Below are positions 44,840 through 53,584 of a stretch of DNA of 64,000 nt, piece after piece. The stretch comes from Cesiribacteraceae bacterium YIM B00369 (GTDB taxonomy: Bacteria > Bacteroidota > Bacteroidia > Cytophagales > Cyclobacteriaceae), in the NCBI GenBank assembly GCA_017948555.1, contig JAFMYY010000018.1:39378-103377 (forward strand). Reading direction: 5' to 3'. Under the pieces are notes generated by a model, which saw only the letters and a list, made by a program, of their open reading frames with translations, did no database searches and had not been told where the DNA came from. The position numbers and the translations under genes were made by a program. Position 1 is the stretch's first letter, and each line of letters opens with the position of its first letter.

Positions 44840-46087
44840 TTATAAAAGGCTTGCCAGTGTGTTAAGCTTATGTTCAGTTTCCTGCCACTCTTTTTCCGGA
44901 AGCGAATCGCCGGTAATGCCCGCCCCTGCATACAACACCACTTCCTTCTCCAGCAACTGCATGCAGCGGAGGTTCACAAACAGATGGACTTCCTCCCGTA
45001 TATTTACCGGACCAAGAAAACCGGCGAAGAACTGCCTGTTCAATTGCTCTTTTTCTGCTAAAAAAACCATGGCTTCTGCACGTGGCATACCACAAACAGC
45101 TGAAGTAGGGTGCAACAGCTCCAGCATTGTACTTCCCAGCCGGGGGAAATCAGCAGCTTCCATATCCACGGAGAAGTCAGTCCGCAGGTGCATAAGATTA
45201 CCGGCCAATACTGTGCGGGGACCCCATTCTTCAAATTCCCGTAAACGGATTTTTTTAAAGCAGTTAATGATGTACCTGCTTACCAGAGCCTGCTCCTCTA
45301 TCTCCTTCTGCCGCCATACAGCATCCGATGGCGATTGCACTGCTGTTGCCGGTTGTGTACCCGCTAGAGCCATGGTGCGGAAAATTTTATCGCTGCTGAT
45401 CTGAACAAGCACTTCAGGTGTGGCCCCTATCCAGCTTCCTGTTCCCGGAATACTTACGAATGATACAAAAGCATTCGGATAGTTTGCACATAATTTATTA
45501 AAGTACGCCAGGGCCTTGAAATTTTCGGGGAGCGGAAGCGATTTTGCTCTTCCACATACTAATTTCTGTACCCGTCCCTCCTTTATTTCATTTATGGCCG
45601 CCCCTGCCAGTGCCAGATAATCCTCCCTTCCGGTACTGTTGGCAGGCACCTCCTTATTTACATAAAACGGCAGCGGATCGCGGGATTCCCCAATATTTGT
45701 TTTGGCATTTTTCAACAGCAATTCCGCCCGCTCCGCCATAGATCCGCTCAGTCCGGTGTGCAGGTGCAGCATGGAGCTGCTATCGGTAGCATAATATAAA
45801 TGCGCCTTCAGCAGGAAGCTATGTTTTGCATCCCTGGCTTCGGGAGAGGTAAAATCGGCCTCATAAGGTGTAAACAGAAATCCGGGAGGAAGTTCCTCCA
45901 CCACGGGATGCACCCTGCTCACTTTATCCGAAAGATCTATAAGGAGGTGGCGGCTATCTTCATCCGGCGAACTCCACAAAGCAAGCGGGCAGCCCAGAGC
46001 AAAAGCTTCACGCCATAATACCTCAATCACTTCTTCACTTGTATGCTCCCGCAGCCAGTCCTGCGTTAAAATATCAGCGTTTTTCAT
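44840..46087 (-). CDS. menF: Isochorismate synthase MenF
   Basis: 415 residues, chorismate-binding fold. Converts chorismate to isochorismate, the first committed menaquinone step. Seen: VQKLVCGRAKSLPLP, SIPGTGSWIGATPEVLV, MALAGTQPA, EQALVSRYII, the LLHPTSAVCGMPR motif and AGAGITGDSLPEKEWQETEHK, the standard C-terminal active site. An entC-type siderophore role is possible by sequence, but menD, menB and menE nearby favour MenF. Confidence 0.9.
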   Translation of the reverse strand: MKNADILTQDWLREHTSEEVIEVLWREAFALGCPLALWSSPDEDSRHLLIDLSDKVSRVHPVVEELPPGFLFTPYEADFTSPEARDAKHSFLLKAHLYYATDSSSMLHLHTGLSGSMAERAELLLKNAKTNIGESRDPLPFYVNKEVPANSTGREDYLALAGAAINEIKEGRVQKLVCGRAKSLPLPENFKALAYFNKLCANYPNAFVSFVSIPGTGSWIGATPEVLVQISSDKIFRTMALAGTQPATAVQSPSDAVWRQKEIEEQALVSRYIINCFKKIRLREFEEWGPRTVLAGNLMHLRTDFSVDMEAADFPRLGSTMLELLHPTSAVCGMPRAEAMVFLAEKEQLNRQFFAGFLGPVNIREEVHLFVNLRCMQLLEKEVVLYAGAGITGDSLPEKEWQETEHKLNTLASLL

Positions 46088-46163
46088 ATTTTATCTTCCG
46101 CTTCTGTCAACTCCTCAAGGCAGGCATGACCTTTCAGGTAGTGATCTGAAGTACCGGTTTTTT

Positions 46164-46592
46164 CTAAGCCTTCTTTTTCTCCAGCACTGCCATGGTTATC
46201 CTGCTGATACATACCAGAGCCTTTTCCTCATTTGTGATACGAATCTCCCAAACCTGCGTTGTTTTGCCAATATGCACAGGTGAGGCAGTTCCAATTACCC
46301 GTCCGTTTTTTACAGGCCGTAAATGATTGGCATTTATATCGAGACCTACAGCATAATAGCTGTCCGGATCCAGGCAGCAATTGGCAGCAACACTTCCCAG
46401 TGTTTCCGCAAGCACCACAGAGGCTCCGCCATGCAAAAGGCCAAATGGCTGGCGGGTTCGTGAATCTACCGGCATTTGTGCTTTTATATAATCATCGCCT
46501 ACCTCTGTAAACTCAATGGAAAGGTGCTCCACCAGGGTGTTTCTGCACATTCTGTTAAGCGCTTCGATGCTAATTCCGGGTTTGAATACCAT
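46164..46592 (-). CDS. Hotdog thioesterase, probable DHNA-CoA thioesterase (MenI type)
   Basis: 142 residues from ATG 46592; an upstream in-frame ATG would add 39 unlikely residues. PaaI/MenI-type hotdog: QPFGLLHGGASVVLAETLGS holds the HGG active-site motif and catalytic acid, followed by GLDINANHLRPVKNGRVIG. Located 76 bases before menF on the same strand, which supports hydrolysis of 1,4-dihydroxy-2-naphthoyl-CoA in menaquinone synthesis. Specificity is inferred from context. Confidence 0.82.
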   Translation of the reverse strand: MVFKPGISIEALNRMCRNTLVEHLSIEFTEVGDDYIKAQMPVDSRTRQPFGLLHGGASVVLAETLGSVAANCCLDPDSYYAVGLDINANHLRPVKNGRVIGTASPVHIGKTTQVWEIRITNEEKALVCISRITMAVLEKKKA

Positions 46593-46747
46593 ATTTTTTT
46601 GTATTTTTGAAACAGCGTGCAGGGTGTCAGTATTTTCATTGCCCTGAATCAGGAACCCGAACAAGTACCGCCCCCCTGAGCACCTGTGCTGAAAGAAGCA
46701 AAGGAACACGCCCGGATTTTAATTAAAAGCCTAAAAATACAGCAATT

Positions 46748-47389
46748 TTGAAAAGCAAAAAAATATTTCTGATCAGACACGGACAGACCGAATATAATAA
46801 AAAAGGAATGGTGCAGGGCAGCGGCATTGATGCCCCCCTCAACGCCAAAGGAAGATGGCAGGCAGAGCAATTCTGGGAGCATTACAAAGACTATCCATTT
46901 GAAAAGGTATATACCTCTGCACTTATCCGGACCCACCAGACTGTTGCCCGCTTCATTGAAAAAGGCATTCCACACGTGGAGTTTGAAGGGCTGAATGAAA
47001 TTAACTGGGGCACAAAAGAAGGAAAGGTAACTACTACCGAAGATCATGACGATTACATGAAAGTTACCAAAGCCTGGCAAAACGGGGAGCTCCATGTAAT
47101 GATCGAAGGCGGGGAAAGTCCCCTTGACCTTAAGAAAAAACAGGAGATAGTGCTGGATTTTATTAAGAATGAAGAGGAAGCTGAACATATCCTGATTTGT
47201 ATGCACGGCAGGGCCATGCGCATTCTGTTATGTATTATGCTGGAATGCCCTATTTCTGAAATGGACCGTTTTGAGCATGATAATACAGCCCTTTATATCC
47301 TGAACCTGAAGGACGGTAAATTTGAACTGGAAGCTTCCTGCAACATGGAGCACCTGGCCGGAAAGGAATATTCAGAAAACAATGCTTAA
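46748..47389 (+). CDS. Histidine phosphatase family protein
   Basis: 213 residues. Catalytic RHG in FLIRHGQTEYNKKG (His11 region) and second His in ICMHGRAMRILL. Belongs to the phosphoglycerate mutase-like/broad phosphatase branch; substrate unknown. The start is TTG at 46748 with KSKKIFLIRHG following; no ATG is available in frame before the motif. Next gene follows 52 bases later. Confidence 0.87.
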   Translation: MKSKKIFLIRHGQTEYNKKGMVQGSGIDAPLNAKGRWQAEQFWEHYKDYPFEKVYTSALIRTHQTVARFIEKGIPHVEFEGLNEINWGTKEGKVTTTEDHDDYMKVTKAWQNGELHVMIEGGESPLDLKKKQEIVLDFIKNEEEAEHILICMHGRAMRILLCIMLECPISEMDRFEHDNTALYILNLKDGKFELEASCNMEHLAGKEYSENNA

Positions 47390-47441
47390 AACAATTAGTC
47401 CAATTGTGTGTTTTTCCATAACAGGTTAAACACAGAAACAA

Positions 47442-47837
47442 ATGGAACTAAACTTAAATAAAAGAGAAGCACTCATATTCTGGAACCCTGATGAAAAGCG
47501 CGATAAGAACACCTATAATATGGTGAAGCAGCTTACAGAGCACATCAGGGAAATAGATATAAGGAAAGATAAAATTTCTCAGACACAACTGATTGAAATT
47601 ATAAGCAAACTGGATCGTCGTGCAGAAGATCTGGTAGACAAAGATTCCGATTCTTTCAAATCGACTTTCAGTGAAGTTGAACTGGAAGAAGAAGCATGGA
47701 TTGATGCCCTGGTTAAAAACCCGGATATGCTTTATACGCCTATTGTATTTTTAGGCGAGAGAGGCATGATCGTAGATACTCCTTCAAGAGTTCTTGACCT
47801 CGACCCGAAGCATGGTTTTAATGATTTCCAGGTATAG
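47442..47837 (+). CDS. ArsC/Spx-like protein lacking all cysteines
   Basis: 131 residues. The C-terminal half (ALVKNPDMLYTPIVFLGERGMIV) resembles ArsC/Spx-type thioredoxin-fold proteins (NPxLLxRPIV pattern). The N-terminal half aligns in layout but has no Cys-x-x-Cys or single catalytic Cys; the protein has no cysteine at all, so it cannot be an arsenate reductase by the usual chemistry. A regulatory or structural role is possible. Family assignment is moderate. Confidence 0.65.
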   Translation: MELNLNKREALIFWNPDEKRDKNTYNMVKQLTEHIREIDIRKDKISQTQLIEIISKLDRRAEDLVDKDSDSFKSTFSEVELEEEAWIDALVKNPDMLYTPIVFLGERGMIVDTPSRVLDLDPKHGFNDFQV

Positions 47838-47938
47838 CCGCCAGTACGGCAGAATGTAAAATACCGGAAGTACAGAAACCGGTAACTTTATTTCAAATGC
47901 AGGGCATCTTTGCCCTTTATGGTAAATTTTACAATATT

Positions 47939-47979
47939 AAAAAGGCTGATTCAAAAGTAATTTTTGAGCCAGCCTTTTT
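47939..47979 (+). terminator. Terminator after ArsC-like gene
   Basis: AAAAAGGCTG/CAGCCTTTTT outer stem with inner TTCAAAA/TTTTGAG pairing, followed by T. A smaller AGGGCA/TGCCCT hairpin precedes it near 47901-47917. Confidence 0.8.
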
Positions 47980-48103
47980 TAGTTAGCATCATAGAAAGAA
48001 ACAGAAGAGCCACTGGCAGCAGATTCACTGCGCCTGAAAAACAGCAAAATTTTTAATATTGCCCTCCATGCCCGATATTTGCCTGTAGCTAATTTTTTGA
48101 AGT

Positions 48104-49834
48104 TTGATATTACAACCTATAAATGATATAGCCGGACTTTGTGCACTGCACGGGGTACGGGAGGCAGTGCTTTCTCCCGGTTCCCGCAGCGCACCGCTTA
48201 CCCTTGCCTTTGCCCGGCACCCTCAAATAAATACGCGCACTATAAGCGATGAGCGTTCTGCCGCTTTTATTGCTTTAGGCATGGCTCAGGCACTGCAGCA
48301 GCCGGTTGTACTTGTATGCACCTCCGGCACTGCTGCTTACAATTATGCCCCGGCAGTAGCTGAAGCTTATTACCAGCAAATTCCCCTGCTGGTTCTTACT
48401 GCCGACCGCCCTCCGGAATGGATAGGCCAGCTCGACGGGCAAACCATTCAGCAGCAGAACATTTATGGAGGCCATGCTAAAAAAAGTTATCAGCTGCCTG
48501 CGGAGTACAGCCACCCCGATGCGGAATGGCATGTGCACAGAGCAATGAACGAAGCCATTAACCTTTGCCGCGAATATCCTGCCGGCCCTGTTCACCTGAA
48601 CATTCCACTTCGCGAACCTTTTTACCCTGCCGGAGGCGAGGTGTGGAAGTATTCCCAAAACCTGCGGGTAGTGGAAAACTGGCCCACTTCTCCCACCCTT
48701 TCAGGGAGCCAGTGGGAAACCATTTCGGGGGAATGGGAAACCTATGGAAAAAAATTAATTGTGGGAGGACAACACCCCGGGGATGAGCTGCTGATCCGCC
48801 ACCTGCAACAAACCTCCAGGCAGCAGAAAATACCTGTTATAGCAGATGTCATCAGCAATCTGCATGGTATTGAAAATGCAATAAAACTACAGGACAGCTT
48901 CCTGGGCCGCCCGGATACAAAGGAAATGGAGGCTTTGCAGCCCGACCTGCTCATTACCTTCGGCCAGTCAGTGATCAGCAAAAACCTGAAGCTGTTTTTA
49001 AGAAAATACAAACCTAAAGCACACTGGCACCTGCAAATTTCCGGCGCTGTGGCAGACCCCTACCAGTCCCTTACACGCATAATACCGGCAGATGCTGCCT
49101 GGTTTTTCCGGGAGCTGAACAACCGCAGCATTAAGGCTGATGAAGCAATGCCGGAGCAAAAAAAATATTTCCGCTTATGGCAGGCGCATCAGAAGGCAGC
49201 CGGGCACACCGCCGGAGAGTTTTTCGGCCAGCCTCCGGCATGGGGGGAGTTTGCAGCTATACGGGAATGTATGCAGCAGCTTAAAGGCCCGGTAAACCTG
49301 CACCTGGCCAACAGCACTGCTGTACGCTATGCAAATTATATAAGTCTGCAGCCCTTTCAGGACAAAGTTAAAGTGTTTGCTAACAGGGGCACCAGCGGTA
49401 TCGACGGCAGCACAAGCACTGCAGTTGGCTGTGCATTGATAAGCCCGGACCTGAGCCTGCTCATTACCGGAGATATGGCCTTTTTCTACGACCGCAATGC
49501 ACTCTGGAATAATTACCTGCCCGAAAACCTGCGCATTATGGTGCTGAACAACCATGCCGGAGGTATCTTCAGGCTCATTAAAGGCCCGGGGGACCAGCCT
49601 GAGCTGGAAGAATATTTTGAAACCCGCCAGCCTCTTAAGGCCGAAGCAACCGCCAGGGAGTTCGGGCTGGAGTACTTCCATTGCACCAATGAGGAGGAGC
49701 TTAGAACAGCATTAAAAAGCTTCCTCTCTCCGGAAGGAGGACCTAAATTACTGGAAGCAGAAACAGACAGCAAAACCAATGCAGCCATTCTGAAGGATTA
49801 CAAAAGCAGGATCCATGGATATACCATGGAATGA
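48104..49834 (+). CDS. menD: SEPHCHC synthase MenD
   Basis: 576 residues, ThDP enzyme that joins isochorismate and 2-oxoglutarate in menaquinone synthesis. Seen: VLSPGSRSAPLTLAF, Glu in TISDERSAAFIALG, VCTSGTAAYNYAPAV, and the ThDP motif TGDMAFFYDRNALWN...LNNHAGGIF (about 455-490). Start is TTG at 48104 (ILQPINDIAGL); no in-frame ATG occurs before the conserved region. Followed by menB on the same strand. Confidence 0.94.
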   Translation: MILQPINDIAGLCALHGVREAVLSPGSRSAPLTLAFARHPQINTRTISDERSAAFIALGMAQALQQPVVLVCTSGTAAYNYAPAVAEAYYQQIPLLVLTADRPPEWIGQLDGQTIQQQNIYGGHAKKSYQLPAEYSHPDAEWHVHRAMNEAINLCREYPAGPVHLNIPLREPFYPAGGEVWKYSQNLRVVENWPTSPTLSGSQWETISGEWETYGKKLIVGGQHPGDELLIRHLQQTSRQQKIPVIADVISNLHGIENAIKLQDSFLGRPDTKEMEALQPDLLITFGQSVISKNLKLFLRKYKPKAHWHLQISGAVADPYQSLTRIIPADAAWFFRELNNRSIKADEAMPEQKKYFRLWQAHQKAAGHTAGEFFGQPPAWGEFAAIRECMQQLKGPVNLHLANSTAVRYANYISLQPFQDKVKVFANRGTSGIDGSTSTAVGCALISPDLSLLITGDMAFFYDRNALWNNYLPENLRIMVLNNHAGGIFRLIKGPGDQPELEEYFETRQPLKAEATAREFGLEYFHCTNEEELRTALKSFLSPEGGPKLLEAETDSKTNAAILKDYKSRIHGYTME

Positions 49835-49941
49835 TTGCAACCAGATACCGGGATTTGACTGCTGATATATAATTCCTGAGTTACCTGATTTTCAGGCAGC
49901 TCCCCCGGATGAGGACTTTTAGAGAATTTAAAAAAATTAAT

Positions 49942-50784
49942 ATGAGTAAAGTAAATTGGAAAACAGTTAAGGAATACGGGGATATTACCTACAAAAAGGC
50001 AGATGGAGTAGCCCGCATCGCCTTTAACCGCCCGAATGTGCGGAATGCCTTCCGCCCAAAAACGGTTGCAGAACTTTACGGAGCTTTGCTCGATGCACGT
50101 GAAGATACCTCAATAGGAGTTGTGCTGCTTTCAGCTGAAGGCCCATCCACTAAAGACGGTATATATTCCTTTTGCAGCGGCGGCGACCAGAATGCCCGCG
50201 GGAGCCAGGGATATGTGGATGATGACGGCATGCCGCGCCTCAACATACTGGAGGTACAGCGCCTGATCCGCTTTATGCCCAAGGTAGTTATTGCCGTAGT
50301 ACCCGGCTGGGCAGTAGGCGGTGGCCACAGCCTTCATGTGGTTTGCGACCTTACCCTTGCCAGTAAAGAACATGCCATTTTTAAGCAAACCGATGCCGAT
50401 GTTTCCAGCTTCGATGGCGGGTATGGCTCTGCTTACCTGGCAAAAATGGTGGGGCAGAAACGTGCCCGTGAAATATTCTTCCTCGGAAGAAATTACTCTG
50501 CTCAGGAAGCTTATGATATGGGTATGGTAAATGCAGTTATTCCGCATGCTGAACTGGAAGACACTGCCTATGACTGGGCTCAGGAAATTCTGGCTAAATC
50601 GCCAACCTCCATAAAGATGCTCAAGTTTGCCTTCAACCTCACCGACGACGGTATGGCAGGGCAGCAGGTATTTGCCGGTGAAGCTACCCGCCTTGCTTAT
50701 ATGACAGAGGAAGCCAAAGAAGGAAGAAATGCTTTCCTTGAAAAAAGAAAACCTGATTTCAAAGACATCAAGTGGATACCATAG
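49942..50784 (+). CDS. menB: 1,4-dihydroxy-2-naphthoyl-CoA synthase MenB
   Basis: 280 residues from ATG 49942 (MSKVNWKTVKEYGDITY); an ATG 11 codons earlier is less likely. Crotonase fold: NRPNVRNAFRPKTV, CSGGDQN, AVGGGHSLHVVCDLTLAS, DGGYGSAYLA and the C-terminal FLEKRKPDFKDIKWIP, all MenB hallmarks. Closes the second ring of the naphthoquinone. Between menD and menE. Confidence 0.96.
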   Translation: MSKVNWKTVKEYGDITYKKADGVARIAFNRPNVRNAFRPKTVAELYGALLDAREDTSIGVVLLSAEGPSTKDGIYSFCSGGDQNARGSQGYVDDDGMPRLNILEVQRLIRFMPKVVIAVVPGWAVGGGHSLHVVCDLTLASKEHAIFKQTDADVSSFDGGYGSAYLAKMVGQKRAREIFFLGRNYSAQEAYDMGMVNAVIPHAELEDTAYDWAQEILAKSPTSIKMLKFAFNLTDDGMAGQQVFAGEATRLAYMTEEAKEGRNAFLEKRKPDFKDIKWIP

Positions 50785-50826
50785 GAATTAGTATTGGGTA
50801 ATGAGTATTGTGTAGTGAGTTTGTAA
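50785..50826. repeat. Short-period repeat after menB stop
   Basis: GAGTATTGTGTAGTGAGT (50803-50820) follows the menB stop; nearly the same as GAGTATTGAGTAGTGAGT after the pdhC stop on the minus strand. Same repeat class, different gene. Confidence 0.55.
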
Positions 50827-50925
50827 GCTGGCTTGTTAAAAAAAACGGAAGTGAAATTTTCATACATTCCCCTTTCTGTTTTGCATTTCCGGTCACCATG
50901 CCGGCATATAAATATTTAGTTAATC

Positions 50926-50993
50926 AAAAGCTATTTAGAATTGATATCGGACCGGAAAGCCGGCTTAAAGATTGAAATTTCTAAATAGCTTTT
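50926..50993 (+). terminator. Long hairpin between menB and menE
   Basis: Perfect 15-bp arms AAAAGCTATTTAGAA (50926-50940) and TTCTAAATAGCTTTT (50979-50993) around 38 bases that include a small CCGG-AAAG-CCGG hairpin (50952-50963). Followed by TTATTTTTC. Could be a terminator or attenuator separating menB from menE. Confidence 0.6.
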
Positions 50994-51010
50994 TTATTTT
51001 TCAGTTGTCT

Positions 51011-52114
51011 ATGGCACCATCCTTTACTTTACACCTCCCGGATAAAAGCTTTTCAGCAGAAGAGCTTAAGCATTTTACCCCGGGCTCCTGCTCCGAAACA
51101 CCCCGGGATATCGAAATAATTAAGTTTTGCAAAAGCTGGCTAAACGGGCAGGATAGCTTTACAGTTCATACATCAGGCTCCACAGGGGAGCCAAAACCTA
51201 TCCGTTTAAGCCGCCATCAAATGGAGGCCAGCGCAAGACAAACCATAAAAGCTTTACAACTCGAAGCCGGGGCAGGCGCTCTGCTTTGCATTAACCCCGC
51301 TTACATCGGGGGCAAAATGATGCTGGTAAGAGCCATGGAAGGACAAATGCAGCTGACAGCTGTAGCTCCGGAGGCTGATCCTCTTGCTGCATTCCCTAAA
51401 GGCAGTCAGTTCGATTTTATAGCCCTGGTTCCATTACAGCTGGATTCCATTTTGCAGAACCCCCGCAGCAAAGAAATACTACAAAGAGCAAAGGCAGTAA
51501 TTATAGGAGGAGCACCGGTAAGCCTGAAGCTCAGGCAACAATTGGCGGACATAGAAGCTCCTCTCTACAGCACTTATGGCATGACCGAGACTGTTTCGCA
51601 CATTGCCCTGCAGCGGTTGAATGGCCCTGAATCAACAGACAGGTTTATCGCTTTCCCTGAAATAAAGCTAAACCAGGATGCGCGTGGTTGCCTGGTTATA
51701 GAAGGGGAAGTAACCGGAGGTAATAAAGTGGTTACAAATGATGTTGTTCAACTATTAAGTCCTCACCAGTTTATCTGGTCGGGCAGGGCTGATAACATCA
51801 TTAATTCGGGAGGCGTAAAAATTCAGCTGGAAAAAATAGATTCCCTGGCGGAGGAGTACCTTTTACAATCCGGCCATCAGCGAAATGTTTTTGCATGGGG
51901 TATGCCCGATGAACGCCTTGGCCAGAAACTGGTGCTATTTATCGAAGGCGATCCGCTTCCACAGGAGGTGGAGAATGCCTGGAGAAAACTATTTGCGCAA
52001 AAACTTGTTAAATATGAACAACCCGGGGCATTTTATTATCTGAATAAATTTAAGCAAACTCCTTCCGGCAAAATACAAAAAGCAGCTACTGCTTCGTTAT
52101 TTAGCAAAACCTGA
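51011..52114 (+). CDS. menE: o-succinylbenzoate-CoA ligase MenE
   Basis: 367 residues from ATG 51011; a TTG at 50972 would place the start inside the hairpin arm and is less likely. Adenylate-forming enzyme: P-loop HTSGSTGEPKPIRL, YGMTETVSHIAL, the SGRADNIINSGGVKI hinge and catalytic Lys in TPSGKIQK. Shorter than typical MenE (about 450), as many Bacteroidota versions are. Activates o-succinylbenzoate for MenB. menC and menA are not in the window. Confidence 0.91.
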   Translation: MAPSFTLHLPDKSFSAEELKHFTPGSCSETPRDIEIIKFCKSWLNGQDSFTVHTSGSTGEPKPIRLSRHQMEASARQTIKALQLEAGAGALLCINPAYIGGKMMLVRAMEGQMQLTAVAPEADPLAAFPKGSQFDFIALVPLQLDSILQNPRSKEILQRAKAVIIGGAPVSLKLRQQLADIEAPLYSTYGMTETVSHIALQRLNGPESTDRFIAFPEIKLNQDARGCLVIEGEVTGGNKVVTNDVVQLLSPHQFIWSGRADNIINSGGVKIQLEKIDSLAEEYLLQSGHQRNVFAWGMPDERLGQKLVLFIEGDPLPQEVENAWRKLFAQKLVKYEQPGAFYYLNKFKQTPSGKIQKAATASLFSKT

Positions 52115-52117
52115 TAC

Positions 52118-52567
52118 ATGAAAACTTTTTTCGTTTTAATTTTTTCCCTTTTCTTTTTAAAAATAGTTACTCCTGAAGAAGTACAGGAAACACAAAAAAG
52201 CGGCGACCTCGAAGTTACCGTAACCAATATTGAAGCCGGAGAAGGAAAAATAAGAGCCGTTCTGTTCCGGGGCCGCGACGGCTTTCCTGACGAAAATGAA
52301 AAAGCATTTAAGCGTTTATCCGTAGACGCAGAAAAGGGCAAAACCACCTTTGTTTTTGAAAATGTACCTTATGGCGAATATGCCATTTCCCTTCTCCACG
52401 ATAAAAACGAAAATGGTAAAATGGACACCAATTTTGTTGGCTACCCCCAGGAAGGATACGGAATCTCTAACAACAAAAATCCGGGATTCAGCATGCCCAA
52501 ATATGAAGATGCACACTTTCAACACCAGTCATCCCCAGACAGAATATTAATTCACCTCAGGAACTGA
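52118..52567 (+). CDS. DUF2141 secreted protein
   Basis: 149 residues. N-terminal hydrophobic segment (FFVLIFSLFFLKIV) as a likely signal peptide. The domain shows LEVTVTNIEAGEGKIRAVLF, the ENVPYGEYAISLLHDKNENG motif and MDTNFVGYPQEGYGISNN, all DUF2141 hallmarks. Ig-like beta sandwich by family; function unknown. Begins three bases after menE, so probably co-transcribed. Confidence 0.87.
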   Translation: MKTFFVLIFSLFFLKIVTPEEVQETQKSGDLEVTVTNIEAGEGKIRAVLFRGRDGFPDENEKAFKRLSVDAEKGKTTFVFENVPYGEYAISLLHDKNENGKMDTNFVGYPQEGYGISNNKNPGFSMPKYEDAHFQHQSSPDRILIHLRN

Positions 52568-52618
52568 GCAATTTTCCTGAACCCTGCAGCATAGCATATA
52601 CCGCTGCCCCGGTCTTTT

Positions 52619-53428
52619 TCAATCGTTTATACTAAGCTGCTGCTCCCTTTCATCCACTTTTGCCAGTATGGTAGTGGCAAAGTAATTTCTGCCTCCGTCA
52701 CGGACTACTTCCCACCCCATATCTTCAAGGTACCTGGTAAGGTAGCGGTTCAGGAAGCCATGGGCCACTAAAACCACCTTTGGGGTTTCCTTACTTACCT
52801 CATCCAGCTTCTGGGCTCCGGCAAGCGCCCGTTGCTTTGCCTCCTGAAAGCTCTCGACTCCATCGCGGTTTATCCCGAGCATCCACTCAATCCGTGCCGT
52901 TACAGTCCAGTACCTCAGCGGTAAGCCACGGGTAATGCTCCTGCGCCCAAGGCTCCGCTCAAATTCCCTGAAATCAGCCGATTGTTCTATTTCAGTATCT
53001 GAACCAAAGAGATACTCAGCGGTACTTCTCGCCCTGTTCAGGGTACTGGTATAAAAAAGAATATCTTCTTCCTCTTCCACCATAAAAAACGGTTCATCAG
53101 GAATCAATATACCTACACTGTCATAATTCTTTATATACTCCTTTGCTTCCTCATAATTGAACCGGCCGGTTTTATGCAAATCAGGTTCTCCATGACGCAC
53201 AAGAGCAATCTGCCGGATTGGTGGCAAGTTCTGCAATACCTCATCTTTTTCCCGTACAAAGCGCACCTTTCGCGCCACCGGCACACCTTCCACAGTAACA
53301 TACTCAGCCTGCCGGTCTTTCCGGTCGTACCAGTTTTTTAAAGTTTCCAGTCTGTCATCTTTTTGCCGGCATCTGCTGGTTAACAGCAGCACGCCCGCCA
53401 TAATCAAAATAAGTTGTAAAGTTCTCAT
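52619..53428 (-). CDS. Exported histidine phosphatase family protein
   Basis: 269 residues. N-terminal hydrophobic segment ending LLTSRCRQKDD; the Cys may be a lipobox, but Arg before it is atypical. Catalytic RHGEPD (IALVRHGEPD, about 78-87) and the second His in VLVAHGFLNRYLTRYL. Likely an envelope phosphatase of unknown substrate. Monocistronic. Confidence 0.83.
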   Translation of the reverse strand: MRTLQLILIMAGVLLLTSRCRQKDDRLETLKNWYDRKDRQAEYVTVEGVPVARKVRFVREKDEVLQNLPPIRQIALVRHGEPDLHKTGRFNYEEAKEYIKNYDSVGILIPDEPFFMVEEEEDILFYTSTLNRARSTAEYLFGSDTEIEQSADFREFERSLGRRSITRGLPLRYWTVTARIEWMLGINRDGVESFQEAKQRALAGAQKLDEVSKETPKVVLVAHGFLNRYLTRYLEDMGWEVVRDGGRNYFATTILAKVDEREQQLSIND

Positions 53429-53500
53429 ACAATATATTTTACCCCATTTTTAAAAAAATGTTTCTTTGCTGTTTTCTGGCATTTCTACAAAGCAGATGAT

Positions 53501-53508
53501 TAACTTTG
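53501..53508 (+). promoter_or_regulatory. -7 element for the 53.6-kb gene
   Basis: TAACTTTG matches TAnnTTTG, 76 bases before the ATG at 53585. Confidence 0.35.
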
Positions 53509-53584
53509 GTGCCTGTTCCAACCACCATGCTAATTAAAGGCAAACAGGGCCAGGTAAACGGATAAAATTTAATTGTTGACTAAT

